64,000 nt of DNA from Arenicella xantha (lineage in GTDB: Bacteria; Pseudomonadota; Gammaproteobacteria; Arenicellales; Arenicellaceae), in contig NZ_QNRT01000002.1 of the NCBI RefSeq assembly GCF_003315245.1, forward strand, positions 1,100,206 through 1,164,205, read 5' to 3'. Positions within the stretch are counted from its first letter, which is position 1. Every line of letters begins with the position of its first letter. This document shows, piece by piece, positions 28,955 through 39,718 of the stretch. Under the pieces are notes generated by a model. It was not told the origin of the DNA. It ran no database searches and worked only from the letters and a program-made list of their open reading frames with translations. A program made the translations under genes and the position numbers.

Positions 28955-30685
28955 ATGCGCACCAGTAACTTCTTATTATCCACTCTCAAAGAAACTCCAG
29001 CCGATGCCGAGATCATCAGCCACCAATTAATGCTGCGAGCCGGCATGATTCGAAAAGTAGCGGCAGGCATCTATAACTGGTTGCCCGCAGGCTTGCGAGT
29101 ACTGCGCAAGGTGGAAAAAATTGTGCGCGAAGAAATGGACTTAGCCGGTGCGCAAGAAGTGCTGATGCCAGCAGTTCAACCTGCCGAACTATGGCAACAA
29201 AGCGGTCGCTGGGAACAATATGGTGGTGAGCTGCTGAGAATGTCTGACCGACACGGTCGCGAATTTTGCTTTGGCCCGACCCACGAAGAAGTTATCACCT
29301 CACTAATTAGCAACGAAATTCGGAGTTACAAACAGCTTCCGGCTACGTTCTATCAGGTGCAAACTAAGTTTCGCGACGAGCGACGTCCACGTTTTGGCGT
29401 TATGCGGTCTCGCGAGTTCATCATGAAAGATGCCTACTCATTCCACTTAGACCAAGCCAGCTTAGAAGATACCTATTCTAAAATGTATCAGACCTATACT
29501 CGGATCTTTACTCGACTAGGGCTACATTTTCGCGCAGTAGAAGCCGATACCGGTAGTATTGGTGGCAGTGCGTCGCATGAGTTCCACGTATTAGCAGATT
29601 CAGGAGAAGACGCGATAGCCGTGTGCGACAAATTTGACTACGCCGCAAACGTAGAACTGGCCGAAGCGCTAGCCGTTGGCGGCGAGCGACCAGCCGCAAC
29701 ACAAACGTTAGAGAAGGTAGACACGCCCGGACAAACCACCATCGATGCAGTCTCTGAATACCTTAAAACACCAGTTGAAAAAACCGTCAAAACGCTATTA
29801 GTACACGCGGCCGAGGAAGGCAAGCTAGTGGCCTTGGTATTACGTGGAGATCACGAACTAAACGAACTCAAAGCAGAAAAGCACCCATTGGTTGCCACGC
29901 CGCTGGTATGGGCTTCTGATGAGGAAATCCAGCAGGCGGTAGGCTGCTCACCAGGGTCAATTGGCGTAGTCGACATGACTATCGCTGTCATCGCGGACCG
30001 CTCAGCGGCCAATGTCGCCGATTTCGTTTGTGGCGCAAACCAAGACGGGGTTCACTATACCGGTGTCAACTGGGAACGTGATTGCGCTGAACCGGAAGTC
30101 TATGACTTACGTACGGTTGTCGCTGGTGATGTGTGCGCGCGTGCTGATGACACAAACCAAGACTCTCAACTGAGCATTACTCGCGGCATTGAAGTGGGGC
30201 ACATCTTCCAACTTGGCACCAAATACAGCGAAGCCATGAACGCAAGCTGCTTAGACAACAACGGCAAAGCGGCGATTATGCCAATGGGCTGTTATGGCAT
30301 TGGGGTTTCGCGCATTGTTGCCTCAGCTATTGAGCAAAATCACGATGACCGCGGAATTATTTGGCCTGAAGCCATAGCGCCGTTTCAACTAGTGATTACG
30401 CCGATCGGGTATAACAAATCCGAGCAGGTGAAGTCTGTTTGTGATGACCTATATCAGACATTAACCGGCCTAGGCATTGAAGTTCTACTAGACGACCGCA
30501 ACGAACGCCCTGGAATTATGTTCGCCGACGCTGACCTTCTTGGCATACCGCACCGCATTGTAATTGGCGAAAAAAGCTTAGCTAACGATAAAATTGAATA
30601 CAAAAACCGACGTGCAGAGGGTCCTGAAGAGGTGCCGCAAAACGGCATCGTTGAGTTTCTAACTGAGCGTGTGTTAAAACGCTAA
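28955..30685 (+). CDS. proS: Prolyl-tRNA synthetase (bacterial type, with editing domain)
   Basis: Class II aminoacyl-tRNA synthetase charging tRNA-Pro. Class II motifs are visible: motif 2 in [21 protein letters not shown] (about residues 137-157) and motif 3 in [20 protein letters not shown] (about 446-465). The insertion between motifs 2 and 3 (about 225-400) is the INS editing domain that removes mis-charged Ala-tRNA-Pro. The C-terminal anticodon-binding domain has [20 protein letters not shown]. Length 576 against 572 in E. coli. Confidence 0.97.
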   Translation: MRTSNFLLSTLKETPADAEIISHQLMLRAGMIRKVAAGIYNWLPAGLRVLRKVEKIVREEMDLAGAQEVLMPAVQPAELWQQSGRWEQYGGELLRMSDRHGREFCFGPTHEEVITSLISNEIRSYKQLPATFYQVQTKFRDERRPRFGVMRSREFIMKDAYSFHLDQASLEDTYSKMYQTYTRIFTRLGLHFRAVEADTGSIGGSASHEFHVLADSGEDAIAVCDKFDYAANVELAEALAVGGERPAATQTLEKVDTPGQTTIDAVSEYLKTPVEKTVKTLLVHAAEEGKLVALVLRGDHELNELKAEKHPLVATPLVWASDEEIQQAVGCSPGSIGVVDMTIAVIADRSAANVADFVCGANQDGVHYTGVNWERDCAEPEVYDLRTVVAGDVCARADDTNQDSQLSITRGIEVGHIFQLGTKYSEAMNASCLDNNGKAAIMPMGCYGIGVSRIVASAIEQNHDDRGIIWPEAIAPFQLVITPIGYNKSEQVKSVCDDLYQTLTGLGIEVLLDDRNERPGIMFADADLLGIPHRIVIGEKSLANDKIEYKNRRAEGPEEVPQNGIVEFLTERVLKR

Positions 30686-30728
30686 ATAGTAGTTACTTAA
30701 TTAGCGATCATTGGGGAATGGGGCAAGA

Positions 30729-31400
30729 ATGACTAGGGGTAAATTAACAATATTATTGCTGTGCGCAGGTTCTCTGTTAATGGGGACAGCGGTGGTGCGT
30801 GCGCAAACGCCGGCTGACCCAGCGCTGATTCAAGCATTACAACAAGCAACACAAGACATACACGAACGCAGCACCGACTTGGACTCCCTGGTCTGGCTGT
30901 CGACCATGTCAGAGAAATTGGTTAAGCGCATTCCTGATCCATTTTACCGTGTACGCTTACTCAAAGCAGTTTACACCGAAGCCAATGCAGTGGGGCTCGA
31001 CCCGCAGTTGGTACTTGCCGTTATCGACATCGAAAGCAACTTCGATCGCTATGCCTTGTCTCACGCTGGCGCACAAGGATTAATGCAGGTCATGCCGTTT
31101 TGGAAAGACGTATACGGACGACCAGATGACGATTTGTACAACCCGCTGGTAAGCCTGCGCTATGGCTGCACCATTCTGCGACATTACATGGATAAACACA
31201 GCGATCCTTATGATGCGCTGGCAGCATACAATGGATCATTGGGCCGCCTAAAGTATCCGCGCAAAGTGTTTGGTCGACTCGCTCGTCAATGGGAATTTAA
31301 GACTGACCGATATTCACGTACGTTCCGATCACCCAAACTGGCGGTCAACGACACGGTGGGCGGCTTCCCGACTGCCACACATCGTAACGAACTGAACTAA
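30729..31400 (+). CDS. Periplasmic lytic transglycosylase (SLT domain)
   Basis: 223 residues from the ATG at 30729, chosen because a purine-rich stretch (GGGGAATGGGG) precedes it and a good signal peptide follows; an upstream in-frame TTG is less likely. Signal peptide about residues 1-25 (MTRGKLTILLLC... VVRA). The SLT domain has the catalytic glutamate Glu102 in VIDIESNFD, then GAQGLMQVMP and LAAYNGSLG, the three hallmark motifs. It should cleave the glycan strands of peptidoglycan, leaving anhydro-MurNAc ends. From memory a similar gene follows proS in Pseudomonas. Confidence 0.9.
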   Translation: MTRGKLTILLLCAGSLLMGTAVVRAQTPADPALIQALQQATQDIHERSTDLDSLVWLSTMSEKLVKRIPDPFYRVRLLKAVYTEANAVGLDPQLVLAVIDIESNFDRYALSHAGAQGLMQVMPFWKDVYGRPDDDLYNPLVSLRYGCTILRHYMDKHSDPYDALAAYNGSLGRLKYPRKVFGRLARQWEFKTDRYSRTFRSPKLAVNDTVGGFPTATHRNELN

Positions 31401-31429
31401 ACCTCAAGCGCCTTACTTTTGGTATGCGA

Positions 31430-32308
31430 TCACTCGGGCTTTGGCGGCTCATCATGACCGCCAAACATATCACTTACCTCTAGCTCAAGCAGATGGCGCT
31501 CTTGAAGCACTGCCACTAATTCAGCGCCGACCAATGCGACGACCCAAGATAAGTAAACCCAAATCAATAGAATAGGAAGCGTTGACAGCGCACCATACAC
31601 AACGTCGTAGTTCGAGTAATTTGAAATATAACTAGTAAACAAACTCTTAGTTATCTCAAACAAACAAGAAGCCACCAGCGCGCCAGTCAGCGCGTGAACG
31701 AAACTTACCCGTACGTTTGGCATAATTAGATACAACATCAGAAACGCCAAGGTCTCCAGCCCGAACGGGAGCAATGTCAAACCAATAGAATGAATATTTT
31801 CCCCAGCCGACATTGAAAACGACAATAGGTAGGTCGACAGCGTCAAGCTACCGCCCATCAAGAAAGGCCCCAAGGAAATCATCGCCCAGTATACAGTTAG
31901 GCGAGACGTAACCGAACGCCCTTGCTTCACGCGCCATATATCATTGAACGACTGCTCAATACTGGCGAGCAACACCAGAGCAGTCAATAAGAAAAACACC
32001 AACCCGAACAACGTGAGCTTGCCTGCCTGGCCCGCAAAATTAGCAAAATAGACCTGCAGGTCATTACCCGCTGTCGGCAGTAAAAACTGGTAGATAAAGT
32101 CTTGAAATGACGTGCCTAACTGCTCAAAACCCGAAAATAACGAGAACAACGAAAGCGCTATCGCCGCCATCGGTGCTAAGGCCAATAGTGAACTGAACGC
32201 CAAAGCTGCCGCATGTCGTAATAATCGGTCAGTGCCAAATCGTCGAACCACCGCTAAGGGCACCTCCCAGAGTTGAATTAGGGTGTTCTTTAACCAATAA
32301 TCAGTCAT
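31430..32308 (-). CDS. yihY: YihY/BrkB family inner-membrane protein
   Basis: 292 residues with about six transmembrane helices. RHAAALAFSSLLALAPMAAIAL near residue 30 and LPILLIWVYLSWVVALVGAELVAV near 245 are typical of the family, once misnamed ribonuclease BN. Its function is not established. It is divergent from arsC with 25 bp between. The same neighbourhood (yihY, arsC, wrbA, hda, purMN) is recalled from Pseudomonas. Confidence 0.9.
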   Translation of the reverse strand: MTDYWLKNTLIQLWEVPLAVVRRFGTDRLLRHAAALAFSSLLALAPMAAIALSLFSLFSGFEQLGTSFQDFIYQFLLPTAGNDLQVYFANFAGQAGKLTLFGLVFFLLTALVLLASIEQSFNDIWRVKQGRSVTSRLTVYWAMISLGPFLMGGSLTLSTYLLSFSMSAGENIHSIGLTLLPFGLETLAFLMLYLIMPNVRVSFVHALTGALVASCLFEITKSLFTSYISNYSNYDVVYGALSTLPILLIWVYLSWVVALVGAELVAVLQERHLLELEVSDMFGGHDEPPKPE

Positions 32309-32333
32309 CGAATCTCACGCAGGTCTTATTACA

Positions 32334-32684
32334 ATGGAAATAACTATCTATCATAACCCAAGATGCTCGAAGTCCAGACAGACTCTACAACTTCTACAAG
32401 AGCGAGGAATAGAACCGCGCATTGTTGAGTATCTGACAAACCCACCAACGCATCAGGAGCTCGACAGCATTCTGCGTGGACTCGAATTCGAGCCGCGTCA
32501 ACTAATGCGCAAAAAGGAAGAGCCTTATCTAGTGATGGGTTTAGACAACCCCGCACTGGAACGCGATCAATTGATCGACGCCATGCTTCAAGCACCTAAG
32601 CTAATTGAACGCCCCATCGTTGTGGTTGGCGATGAGGTCGCGATTGGACGCCCGCCTGAAGCAGTATTAACCATCTTGCCATGA
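32334..32684 (+). CDS. arsC: ArsC-type arsenate reductase (glutaredoxin family)
   Basis: 116-residue thioredoxin-fold protein. The N-terminus ITIYHNPRCSKSRQTLQLL has the single catalytic cysteine (Cys11) followed by KSR, as in E. coli ArsC/YfgD. The downstream IERPIVVVGDEVAIGRPPEAV is the family end with the arginine-containing loop. Without arsR or arsB nearby this is probably a housekeeping YfgD-like member and a role in arsenate resistance is not proven. It overlaps wrbA by 4 nt. Confidence 0.87.
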   Translation: MEITIYHNPRCSKSRQTLQLLQERGIEPRIVEYLTNPPTHQELDSILRGLEFEPRQLMRKKEEPYLVMGLDNPALERDQLIDAMLQAPKLIERPIVVVGDEVAIGRPPEAVLTILP

Positions 32685-33268
32685 ACATATTGATTCTCTA
32701 CCACAGTCGACTCGGTTCGGTTCAGAAAATGGCTCGCCTCATCGCTCGAGGTGTCGAATCGGTAGAAGGTTGTAACGCCATGCTGCGGAGCGTACCGGAG
32801 ATTCGAAATACTGAAACTCAGCCTGCGCCCGACAACGAGTCCGGTGACGCCCCCATTGAGTTATCAGAATTAGCTGCGTGCGATGCGCTTATTTTGGGGA
32901 GCCCGACACGTTTCGGAAATATGTCGTCAGCGCTCAAGCACCTGCTTGACAGTACCTCATCAATTTGGATGTCTGGTGAACTATCCGGCAAACCAGCGGC
33001 CGTATTTACCTCAAGCTCCTCAATGCATGGCGGGCAGGAGTCGACACTTTTGTCGATGATGATTCCACTGCTGCATCACGGCATGCTGATTACCGGCATT
33101 CCATTTACTGAGCCAGCGCTGGCTCGGACTAAAACCGGCGGAACCCCTTATGGCGCTAGCCATGTCGCAGGCAGCAGTAACAGCATAGAAATATCCGCGG
33201 ACGAGCGGGAACTCTGCATTGCCTTAGGAAAACGCGTTGCTCACTATGCACAGAAATTAGCGGCGTAA
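32681..33268 (+). CDS. wrbA: WrbA-like NAD(P)H:quinone oxidoreductase (flavodoxin fold)
   Basis: 195 residues. FMN-binding loops: ILYHSRLGSVQKMARLIARG (phosphate loop, with R-L-G in place of the common Y-G-H), LGSPTRFGNMSSALKHLLD, and FTSSSSMHGGQESTLLSMM followed by HHGM. Expected to reduce quinones by two electrons and lower oxidative stress. The ATG overlaps the arsC stop, indicating co-translation. Confidence 0.88.
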   Translation: MNILILYHSRLGSVQKMARLIARGVESVEGCNAMLRSVPEIRNTETQPAPDNESGDAPIELSELAACDALILGSPTRFGNMSSALKHLLDSTSSIWMSGELSGKPAAVFTSSSSMHGGQESTLLSMMIPLLHHGMLITGIPFTEPALARTKTGGTPYGASHVAGSSNSIEISADERELCIALGKRVAHYAQKLAA

Positions 33269-33306
33269 CGGGATTGTCAATAAACCATTCACGCATACTA
33301 ACTCAA

Positions 33307-34041
33307 CTAGGGCTTATCAAATACCGAGTGACGACTCAGCAATTGCTGAATAAAAGGGATGGTGACCCGCCGTTGCTCGGCTAACGAGGCTCGATCAATT
33401 CGATCAAGTATCTCAAAAATTACCGTGGTATCACGCGTAGCTCGACTCAGTAAATAACGCAGTACATCGTCGGCGATCGACAAGCCTCGTTGTTCAGCAC
33501 GTAATTTCAAGGCAAGTAGCGTCTGCTCATCGGTCAGCTCTCGCAACGGGTAGATTAACCCACTCGACAAGCGACTCACTAAGTCAGGAATAACAAACCC
33601 ATTCAGATCCGCCGGCTGAGCTGCCGACACAATCAATTGCCCTCCTCCATGCTTGATCTGCTCGAACAAGGTAAATAGCGCACGCTCCTTGTTAGCATCG
33701 CCAGCCCAAGCATGAATGTTATCAATGCAGACCAGATTTGTAGGATCAATCACCCGTAACATCTCTGGTGTTACACGAGAATCCGTTAGCGACTGATAGC
33801 TGCTGGGGAAATTCTCATCTCTGGCCAACCGCATGCAAGCAAACAACAAGTGGCTCTTGCCACTACCCTCGGGGCCATAGATAAACACAACCTTAGATTC
33901 TCGCTTTTGCACCAAGGTTTGCAAGGCATCAGTTAGTTCAGTGTTATCACCTGTTAAAAAATTACTAAAACTAGCCTTATCCTGCTGTGCAAGTGCAAGA
34001 GCAAGTTGGCCTGAGCTGGGATCAGAAGATTGTTTGGTCAT
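33307..34041 (-). CDS. hda: DnaA-related regulatory inactivator Hda
   Basis: AAA+ protein that with the DNA-loaded beta clamp stimulates ATP hydrolysis by DnaA, limiting replication initiation. Near the N-terminus PSSGQLALALAQQDKASFSNFLTG includes a QLAL-type clamp-binding motif. Walker A is YGPEGSGKSHLL (about 54-65); the Walker B region is NLVCIDNIHAWAG (about 101-113). The C-terminal AAA+ lid ends SRHSVFDKP, and the DnaA DNA-binding domain is absent. 244 residues (E. coli 233). Its ATG overlaps the preceding gene's stop (TAATG). Confidence 0.95.
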   Translation of the reverse strand: MTKQSSDPSSGQLALALAQQDKASFSNFLTGDNTELTDALQTLVQKRESKVVFIYGPEGSGKSHLLFACMRLARDENFPSSYQSLTDSRVTPEMLRVIDPTNLVCIDNIHAWAGDANKERALFTLFEQIKHGGGQLIVSAAQPADLNGFVIPDLVSRLSSGLIYPLRELTDEQTLLALKLRAEQRGLSIADDVLRYLLSRATRDTTVIFEILDRIDRASLAEQRRVTIPFIQQLLSRHSVFDKP

Positions 34042-34616
34042 TATGACGATTCATTCAGCGTCGATTCAGACGCTACCTCGAGGTCGTGAGTTGCTTTAAG
34101 CGACCAGATATACACATAAGCGATGCCACTTATCACGCTAGTCGCAAGGACCGCGTAGTTGAACCACGGCAACCAGTCTGCAATTTGTATTTGCCACGCT
34201 AAAGTCGATAATATAATCACAATATACGTGATCTGAGTAAACGTATTCAGCTTAGAAATCTTCAGTGGCTGCATCTTTACCGAACCGAAAAAGAGCACCA
34301 TCACTAAGTAACCACCAACGATAATAATATCTCGAAAGACCACTACTACCATCAACCAAAACGGAATGACTTCCATCACCGACAACATAACATAGGCACT
34401 AACCAATAACGCTTTATCCGCTAAAGGGTCTAATATCGCGCCTAAATGCGTGGCGGCATTGAAGCGTTTTGCAATGAAGCCGTCCAGCGCATCCGACACG
34501 CCGGCGATTATAAACACCGCGAGCGACCACCCGTACTGCGTCTCTTGCAGCAGCACGACTAGCCAAGGCACCAGCCCAATTCGAGCTAAGGTGAGTAAGT
34601 TCGGTATATAGATCAT
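34041..34616 (-). CDS. CDP-alcohol phosphatidyltransferase family protein (PgsA-like)
   Basis: 191 residues from the ATG at 34616, where the family normally begins (MIYIPNLLTLARI); an in-frame TTG 45 nt upstream is less likely. The signature runs DALDGFIAKRFNAATHLGAILDPLADK, i.e. DG-x2-AKR-x7-G-x3-D-x3-D, with the metal-binding aspartates intact. About five transmembrane helices. It probably transfers a phosphatidyl group from CDP-diacylglycerol to glycerol-3-phosphate or another alcohol; the acceptor is not certain because a genome may hold several paralogues. It is translationally coupled to hda (1-nt overlap). Confidence 0.85.
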   Translation of the reverse strand: MIYIPNLLTLARIGLVPWLVVLLQETQYGWSLAVFIIAGVSDALDGFIAKRFNAATHLGAILDPLADKALLVSAYVMLSVMEVIPFWLMVVVVFRDIIIVGGYLVMVLFFGSVKMQPLKISKLNTFTQITYIVIILSTLAWQIQIADWLPWFNYAVLATSVISGIAYVYIWSLKATHDLEVASESTLNESS

Positions 34617-34771
34617 TCTATGCGATTTACGATTGCGTGATTCCTTCAAGCTATTAAGCAATTATCTCTGCCTTTTATTCGATACACAACCGCTAATGAA
34701 AACGCTACAATAGCGCCCCTAAACCGGCCTAATCGCCAGATCGAATCCTTATCCCATTGGAGAACGCAATC

Positions 34772-35833
34772 GTGTCTCAGTCAAACAAGCCGAAAAGCAC
34801 CAATACACCTGAATCGCTGAGCTATCGTGACGCTGGCGTCGACATCGATGCCGGTGATGCATTCATTGATGTCATTAAGCCAGTCGCAAAACGTACACAA
34901 CGCGAAGGATGCTTGAGCGGCCTCGGCGGGTTCGGCGCTTTATTTCAAATACCGCAACGCTATAAAGAACCGATTTTGGTTTCAGGCACAGATGGTGTGG
35001 GCACCAAATTAAAACTGGCTTTTGACTTAAATAAACATGACACCATTGGCATTGACCTGGTGGCAATGTGCGTGAACGACGTAATTGTCCAAGGCGCTGA
35101 GCCAATGTTCTTTTTAGATTACTTTGCAACCGGCAAACTTACACCGGAAGTCGCGGCGCAGGTCGTGACCGGAATTGGTGAGGGCTGCCTACAAGCTAAC
35201 GCAGCTTTGATCGGTGGCGAAACTGCCGAGATGCCTGGCATGTACCAAGCCGGTGAGTATGACTTAGCCGGATTCTGTGTTGGCGCCGTGGAAAAAAGCG
35301 AGATCATTGACGGCTCCAAGGTTGCGGCTGGCAATGTTCTAATAGGCCTAGCGTCTTCTGGCGCTCACTCCAATGGATACTCACTAATTCGCAAAGTAAT
35401 CGACACATATAACATACCGCTCGATACCGAATTAGACGGCCGACCGCTTAGCGACGTAGTATTGCAACCGACTCGAATTTACGTGCGCTCTTTACTCGCC
35501 TTAATGGAGAAATTACCGGTGCATGCTTTAGCGCATATCACTGGTGGCGGCCTACCTGGCAACCTAAACCGAGTATTGCCAAGTGATTGTCATGCGGTTA
35601 TTAATGAATCAGCTTGGCAATGGCCAAGTTTATTTCGTTGGCTCATGGAAACCGCTAATATCGAACGCCAAGAAATGTACCGCACCTTTAATTGCGGCGT
35701 AGGCATGGTTGTCGTGGTCGCCGCAGAACATGCAGATGCCGCCTTGGAACATCTTGCCGAAGCCGGTGAAGAAGCGTTCTTATTGGGCGAAATCGTTGCG
35801 GGTTCAGCCGACCCTCAAATCAAAATCGTTTAG
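34772..35833 (+). CDS. purM: Phosphoribosylformylglycinamidine cyclo-ligase (AIR synthetase)
   Basis: Fifth step of purine synthesis: ATP-dependent closure of the imidazole ring. I chose GTG at 34772 since GGAGAA lies 7 nt upstream. Visible family motifs: [16 protein letters not shown], the phosphate/ATP loop [26 protein letters not shown] and [12 protein letters not shown], plus [11 protein letters not shown] near the end. 353 residues (E. coli 345). purN follows within 4 nt. Confidence 0.96.
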   Translation: MSQSNKPKSTNTPESLSYRDAGVDIDAGDAFIDVIKPVAKRTQREGCLSGLGGFGALFQIPQRYKEPILVSGTDGVGTKLKLAFDLNKHDTIGIDLVAMCVNDVIVQGAEPMFFLDYFATGKLTPEVAAQVVTGIGEGCLQANAALIGGETAEMPGMYQAGEYDLAGFCVGAVEKSEIIDGSKVAAGNVLIGLASSGAHSNGYSLIRKVIDTYNIPLDTELDGRPLSDVVLQPTRIYVRSLLALMEKLPVHALAHITGGGLPGNLNRVLPSDCHAVINESAWQWPSLFRWLMETANIERQEMYRTFNCGVGMVVVVAAEHADAALEHLAEAGEEAFLLGEIVAGSADPQIKIV

Positions 35834-35837
35834 CTTG

Positions 35838-36485
35838 ATGAATCGTACTCGAGCTGTCGTACTGATCTCTGGCAGCGGCAGCAATCTGCAAGCATTTATC
35901 GATCAAATCGCCGCCGGCACATTAACGATAGACATTGCCCTTGTCGTGAGCAACAAAGCGGATGCTTTCGGCTTAATCCGAGCATCACAGGCAGGCATAG
36001 ACACAGCGGTTATAGAGCATAAAGCATTCAATTCACGCCACGCGTTTGATGTTGCGCTGCAAGAAAAAATCGATAGCGTTAAACCTGACTTAGTGGTGTT
36101 AGCTGGCTTCATGCGAATTCTCACCAGTGAATTTGTCAATCATTACTCGCATCGATTAATCAACATTCATCCGTCGCTACTACCAAAATTTCCGGGCACC
36201 AATACCCATCAACGCGCCATGGATGCCGGCGAGCAATGGCATGGCGCAAGTATTCACTTTGTGGTACCCGAAGTGGACGCCGGTCCGATCATTTTACAAG
36301 GCCGCTTAGCAATAAAGGAAAATGACTCGGTGGAGTCATTACAAAATCGTATTCACAGCATCGAACACAAACTGTATCCGCTCGCTATTAAATGGTTCGC
36401 CGAGAACCGGCTTTCAATTGAAAATGGCCAAGTATTACTGGATGGTGAAACCGCTACGGAGCAGTTGCAAACCTTTGACCTCTGA
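35838..36485 (+). CDS. purN: Phosphoribosylglycinamide formyltransferase
   Basis: Third step of purine synthesis, formylating GAR with 10-formyl-THF. 215 residues from the ATG at 35838, 4 nt after the purM stop. VLISGSGSNLQAFID is the N-terminal phosphate loop. INIHPSLLPKFPGTNTHQ carries the catalytic Asn and His, and GASIHFVVPEVDAGPII holds the catalytic Asp. A long open frame upstream overlaps purM but is not the true start. Confidence 0.96.
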   Translation: MNRTRAVVLISGSGSNLQAFIDQIAAGTLTIDIALVVSNKADAFGLIRASQAGIDTAVIEHKAFNSRHAFDVALQEKIDSVKPDLVVLAGFMRILTSEFVNHYSHRLINIHPSLLPKFPGTNTHQRAMDAGEQWHGASIHFVVPEVDAGPIILQGRLAIKENDSVESLQNRIHSIEHKLYPLAIKWFAENRLSIENGQVLLDGETATEQLQTFDL

Positions 36486-36523
36486 GTTAGCGTAGGTCGC
36501 GATACTAATCAAACTAATTTATT

Positions 36524-37252
36524 GTGTTGCGCAAATTTCTAACCACATTTCTAGTCGCCCTATCGGCAGTTACTTCCATGGCCAATATTGCTGTTTCCGC
36601 GCCGCTCGAACCGGCATTGATTAGCTATACAATCAAAATGAATAGCAGCAAATTCGGCAATGCCACACTCGGCAAAGTCGAAACCAACTTGTCGCAAACG
36701 GACAGCGGTTACTTAATCGAATCCGTAACAAAGGCCCAAGGGATGGCCGCCATTATTATTGGCAGCAACATTCAAGAAGCCTGCGAGTTCGATATTATCG
36801 ACGGTCAAGCGGTGTCTAAAAATTACAGTGGCGGACGAATCGGTAAAACCGACTACTCGGTGGCGTACGACTGGCAGGACCGAAAGGTGAAATTCGACTC
36901 CGGCGACTCTCTTGATATGCCAGATGGTTACCTAGTAGACAACTGCATGTTTTGGTTTGCTGCTGCGTTACTAAAAGGCGAGGGGTTCTCGGAGAAAAGC
37001 ACCTATGTTGTGGATGGAAAATCCAAGCGAATTAGAGGCTTTGTATTGCGAACTAAGGGCGAAGAAACTATCGACACGCTAGTCGGAACTCGGCAGGTCG
37101 TGAAAGTAGTACTGGAGCGTGAATTGCGACCTGGCAGAACTCTAACATTTTGGCTGTCGCCAGCTGATCAATACCTGCCGCTAAAGATTGAAGAATCGCG
37201 CAAATCACGGACTATCACATTTGAAGTAGAGCGATTGGAACGCGAAAGTTAA
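36524..37252 (+). CDS. DUF3108 exported protein
   Basis: 242 residues, start codon GTG. A signal peptide about 1-26 (LTTFLVALSAVTSMANIAVSA) points to the periplasm. The remainder, from YTIKMNSSKFGNATLGKVE to LKIEESRKSRTITFEVERL, follows the DUF3108 pattern of a beta-rich, possibly lipid-binding envelope protein. Its function is unknown. It follows purMN, where, from memory, a DUF3108 gene is also found in Pseudomonas; it may be read from the same transcript (38 nt gap). Confidence 0.8.
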   Translation: MLRKFLTTFLVALSAVTSMANIAVSAPLEPALISYTIKMNSSKFGNATLGKVETNLSQTDSGYLIESVTKAQGMAAIIIGSNIQEACEFDIIDGQAVSKNYSGGRIGKTDYSVAYDWQDRKVKFDSGDSLDMPDGYLVDNCMFWFAAALLKGEGFSEKSTYVVDGKSKRIRGFVLRTKGEETIDTLVGTRQVVKVVLERELRPGRTLTFWLSPADQYLPLKIEESRKSRTITFEVERLERES

Positions 37253-37256
37253 TACC

Positions 37257-37365
37257 GCTAGTGTCGTGGAGAGCGCCGTCACCTAATAGTCATTAGTGAC
37301 GACGAAGGTTAAAACGGAACTGACACTAAGCTACCGCAGGGCCAAGCCATTTGACTCAGCCCTGC
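37257..37365. other. Structured spacer between convergent DUF3108 and clpA genes
   Basis: A hairpin at 37277-37301 (10-bp stem, one bulged C, 4-nt loop) lies inside a longer-range inverted repeat (TAGTGTC 37259-37265 with GACACTA 37322-37328). A second hairpin at 37336-37365 has a 7-bp GC-rich stem (GCAGGGC/GCCCTGC). None has a clear T-run, so classical intrinsic termination is not assured. Confidence 0.4.
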
Positions 37366-37374
37366 CAACACCTA

Positions 37375-39663
37375 TCAATGCAGGGCAACCTCTTTGCTCG
37401 ACTCATCTCTTTCAAACCGCGACTTGGTGATAGAGAATGCCAATTTGTCGTTATTGACGCTGATATTCACCTGCCCGCCTTTCTGCAACTTGCCGAACAG
37501 CAACTCATCAGCCAAGCCACGCTTAACCTCTTCTTGGATCAACCGAGCTAACGGCCGCGCTCCCATTGTCGCGTCATAACCATGCTCTGCGATCCACGCC
37601 CGAGCCGCATCATCGACTGTCAGCTGAACATTCTTCTCTAACAATAGCCGCTCGACTTCCAACAATTCTTTGTCGACGATCTTACTAATCACCGATTTGC
37701 CCAAAGATTCAAAACGCACCACCGCGTCCAAACGATTGCGGAATTCAGGCGTAAACATCTTCTGAATTGCCGATAAATCGTCGGTGGCATTATCTTGCTT
37801 GGTAAACCCCATTGTGTTGCGTGCGACTTCTACCGCTCCCGCATTGGTAGTCATCACAATAATCACATTGCGAAAATCAGCTTTTCGACCGTTGTTATCA
37901 GTCAGCGTGCCATGATCCATTACTTGCAGTAAAAGATTAAACACGTCTGGATGCGCTTTCTCGATTTCATCTAGCAACAACACCGCATGCGGATGTTTGT
38001 TAACCGAATCAGTCAGTATGCCGCCTTGATCAAATCCAACGTAGCCTGGAGGTGCACCAATCAGCCGCGACACAGTATGGCGCTCCATATACTCAGACAT
38101 ATCAAAGCGGATCAACTCAACGCCAAGAGTCATCGCAAGCTGCCGCGTTACTTCAGTTTTACCAACTCCAGTTGGCCCTGAGAAGAGAAACGAACCGATC
38201 GGCTTCTCTGGCTTTCCTAAACCAGAGCGAGACATCTTGATAGCTGATGCAAGTGTAGTAATGGCTTGATCTTGCCCAAACACGACTAACTTCAAATCCC
38301 GTTCGAGATTCTTCAGCGCATCGACATCCGAGGCCGACACATTTTTCGGCGGTATGCGAGCAATAAACGACACGACTTCTTCAATTTCAGGCACATCAAT
38401 CACAGGAATTTCTCCCTCTTCTCGCTCGTGCAATCGAGTACGCGCGCCAGCCTCATCAATAACGTCAATCGCTTTATCTGGCAAGAAACGCTCATTAATA
38501 TAACGATCTGCCAATTCAGCCGCTAAAGTTAGAGCCTCTGGCGTATAGGTTACCTCGTGATGCTCCTCGAAACGGGTCTTTAGTCCACGCAAAATCTGCA
38601 CAGTTTCAGACACGGTCGGCTGTTCGACATCAATTTTCTGAAAACGGCGAGACAGCGCACGATCCTTTTCGAATATCCCACGATACTCCTGATAAGTCGT
38701 CGACCCAATGCATTTGAGTTCACCGCTGGACAAGGCCGGTTTAAGCAGGTTAGACGCATCCATCGCGCCACCTGATGCCGCACCAGCACCGATTATCGTA
38801 TGTATTTCATCAATAAATAAGATCCCATGCTGCTCTTTGCTCAGTGCTTTTAAAACTGCCTTAAGGCGTTTTTCAAAATCACCACGGTACTTTGTACCGG
38901 CCAACAACGCGCCCATGTCCAAGGAATAGATAACAGCATCGGCTAACACCGCCGGCACTTCTTCTTCGACAATTAGTTTCGCCAAACCTTCCGCAATCGC
39001 GGTTTTACCAACGCCAGCTTCGCCGACATACAGCGGATTATTTTTACGACGACGTGACAATATCTGAATAGTTCGCTCTACTTCTTTCTCACGGCCAATC
39101 AATGGATCGATTAAACCTTCAGCTGCACGTTCATTCAAATTCACCGTGTACGCCTCAAGAGGACCTTCTTTTTGATCCACCTGCCCATCGCCCTGCCCGT
39201 CAGGAAACGGCAGCCCCTCGGGCGCGTCATCCTGCTTGCTGATGCCATGAGAAATATAAGAGACGGCGTCAAAACGAGTAACATTTTGCTTATCCAAATA
39301 ATAAGCCGCATACGAGTCCTGCTCGGAGAACATCGCCACCAATACATTCTCGCCCTCGACCTCAGTTTTACCAGAGCTTTGAACATGCACTATGGCACGT
39401 TGCAATACCCGCTGAAAACCAATGCTGGGCTGTGTTTTTACCTCAGACTCACTATCAATCAAGGTGGTGTGGTCAACCAAATGAAGCTTCAAATCGGACC
39501 GCAGTTCATCTAGGTCGGCGCCGCAGGCCTGTAACACAGCCATGGCGGAGCTGTTGTCCAGCAAGGCCAACAACAGATGTTCGGTAGTTACAAACTCGTG
39601 CCTCGCTTCATGGGCGATCTGCACCGCCATATTTAAGGATTGTTCTAGCTCTTTCGAAATCAT
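37375..39663 (-). CDS. clpA: ATP-dependent Clp protease ATP-binding subunit ClpA
   Basis: AAA+ unfoldase that feeds substrates, including N-degron proteins delivered by ClpS, to ClpP. 762 residues from the ATG at 39663, chosen because AGGAG lies 6 nt upstream on the minus strand and family N-termini begin there ([11 protein letters not shown]). The N domain is about 1-145. The first AAA+ module has Walker [10 protein letters not shown] and Walker B ILFIDEIH; the second has GPTGVGKTE and [10 protein letters not shown]. The C-terminus ends VALH. Gene order clpA-clpS with cspD divergent is the standard gammaproteobacterial one. Confidence 0.97.
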   Translation of the reverse strand: MISKELEQSLNMAVQIAHEARHEFVTTEHLLLALLDNSSAMAVLQACGADLDELRSDLKLHLVDHTTLIDSESEVKTQPSIGFQRVLQRAIVHVQSSGKTEVEGENVLVAMFSEQDSYAAYYLDKQNVTRFDAVSYISHGISKQDDAPEGLPFPDGQGDGQVDQKEGPLEAYTVNLNERAAEGLIDPLIGREKEVERTIQILSRRRKNNPLYVGEAGVGKTAIAEGLAKLIVEEEVPAVLADAVIYSLDMGALLAGTKYRGDFEKRLKAVLKALSKEQHGILFIDEIHTIIGAGAASGGAMDASNLLKPALSSGELKCIGSTTYQEYRGIFEKDRALSRRFQKIDVEQPTVSETVQILRGLKTRFEEHHEVTYTPEALTLAAELADRYINERFLPDKAIDVIDEAGARTRLHEREEGEIPVIDVPEIEEVVSFIARIPPKNVSASDVDALKNLERDLKLVVFGQDQAITTLASAIKMSRSGLGKPEKPIGSFLFSGPTGVGKTEVTRQLAMTLGVELIRFDMSEYMERHTVSRLIGAPPGYVGFDQGGILTDSVNKHPHAVLLLDEIEKAHPDVFNLLLQVMDHGTLTDNNGRKADFRNVIIVMTTNAGAVEVARNTMGFTKQDNATDDLSAIQKMFTPEFRNRLDAVVRFESLGKSVISKIVDKELLEVERLLLEKNVQLTVDDAARAWIAEHGYDATMGARPLARLIQEEVKRGLADELLFGKLQKGGQVNISVNNDKLAFSITKSRFERDESSKEVALH

Positions 39664-39718
39664 TTCATACTCCTGATTCTGATCATATTTAAGCAAATGA
39701 CGCATTGATCAATCATTG

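Noticed and set aside
32334-33268. arsC-wrbA as an arsenic-resistance operon
   Set aside because: No arsR, arsB or acr3 in the window; the arrangement is a conserved housekeeping neighbourhood.
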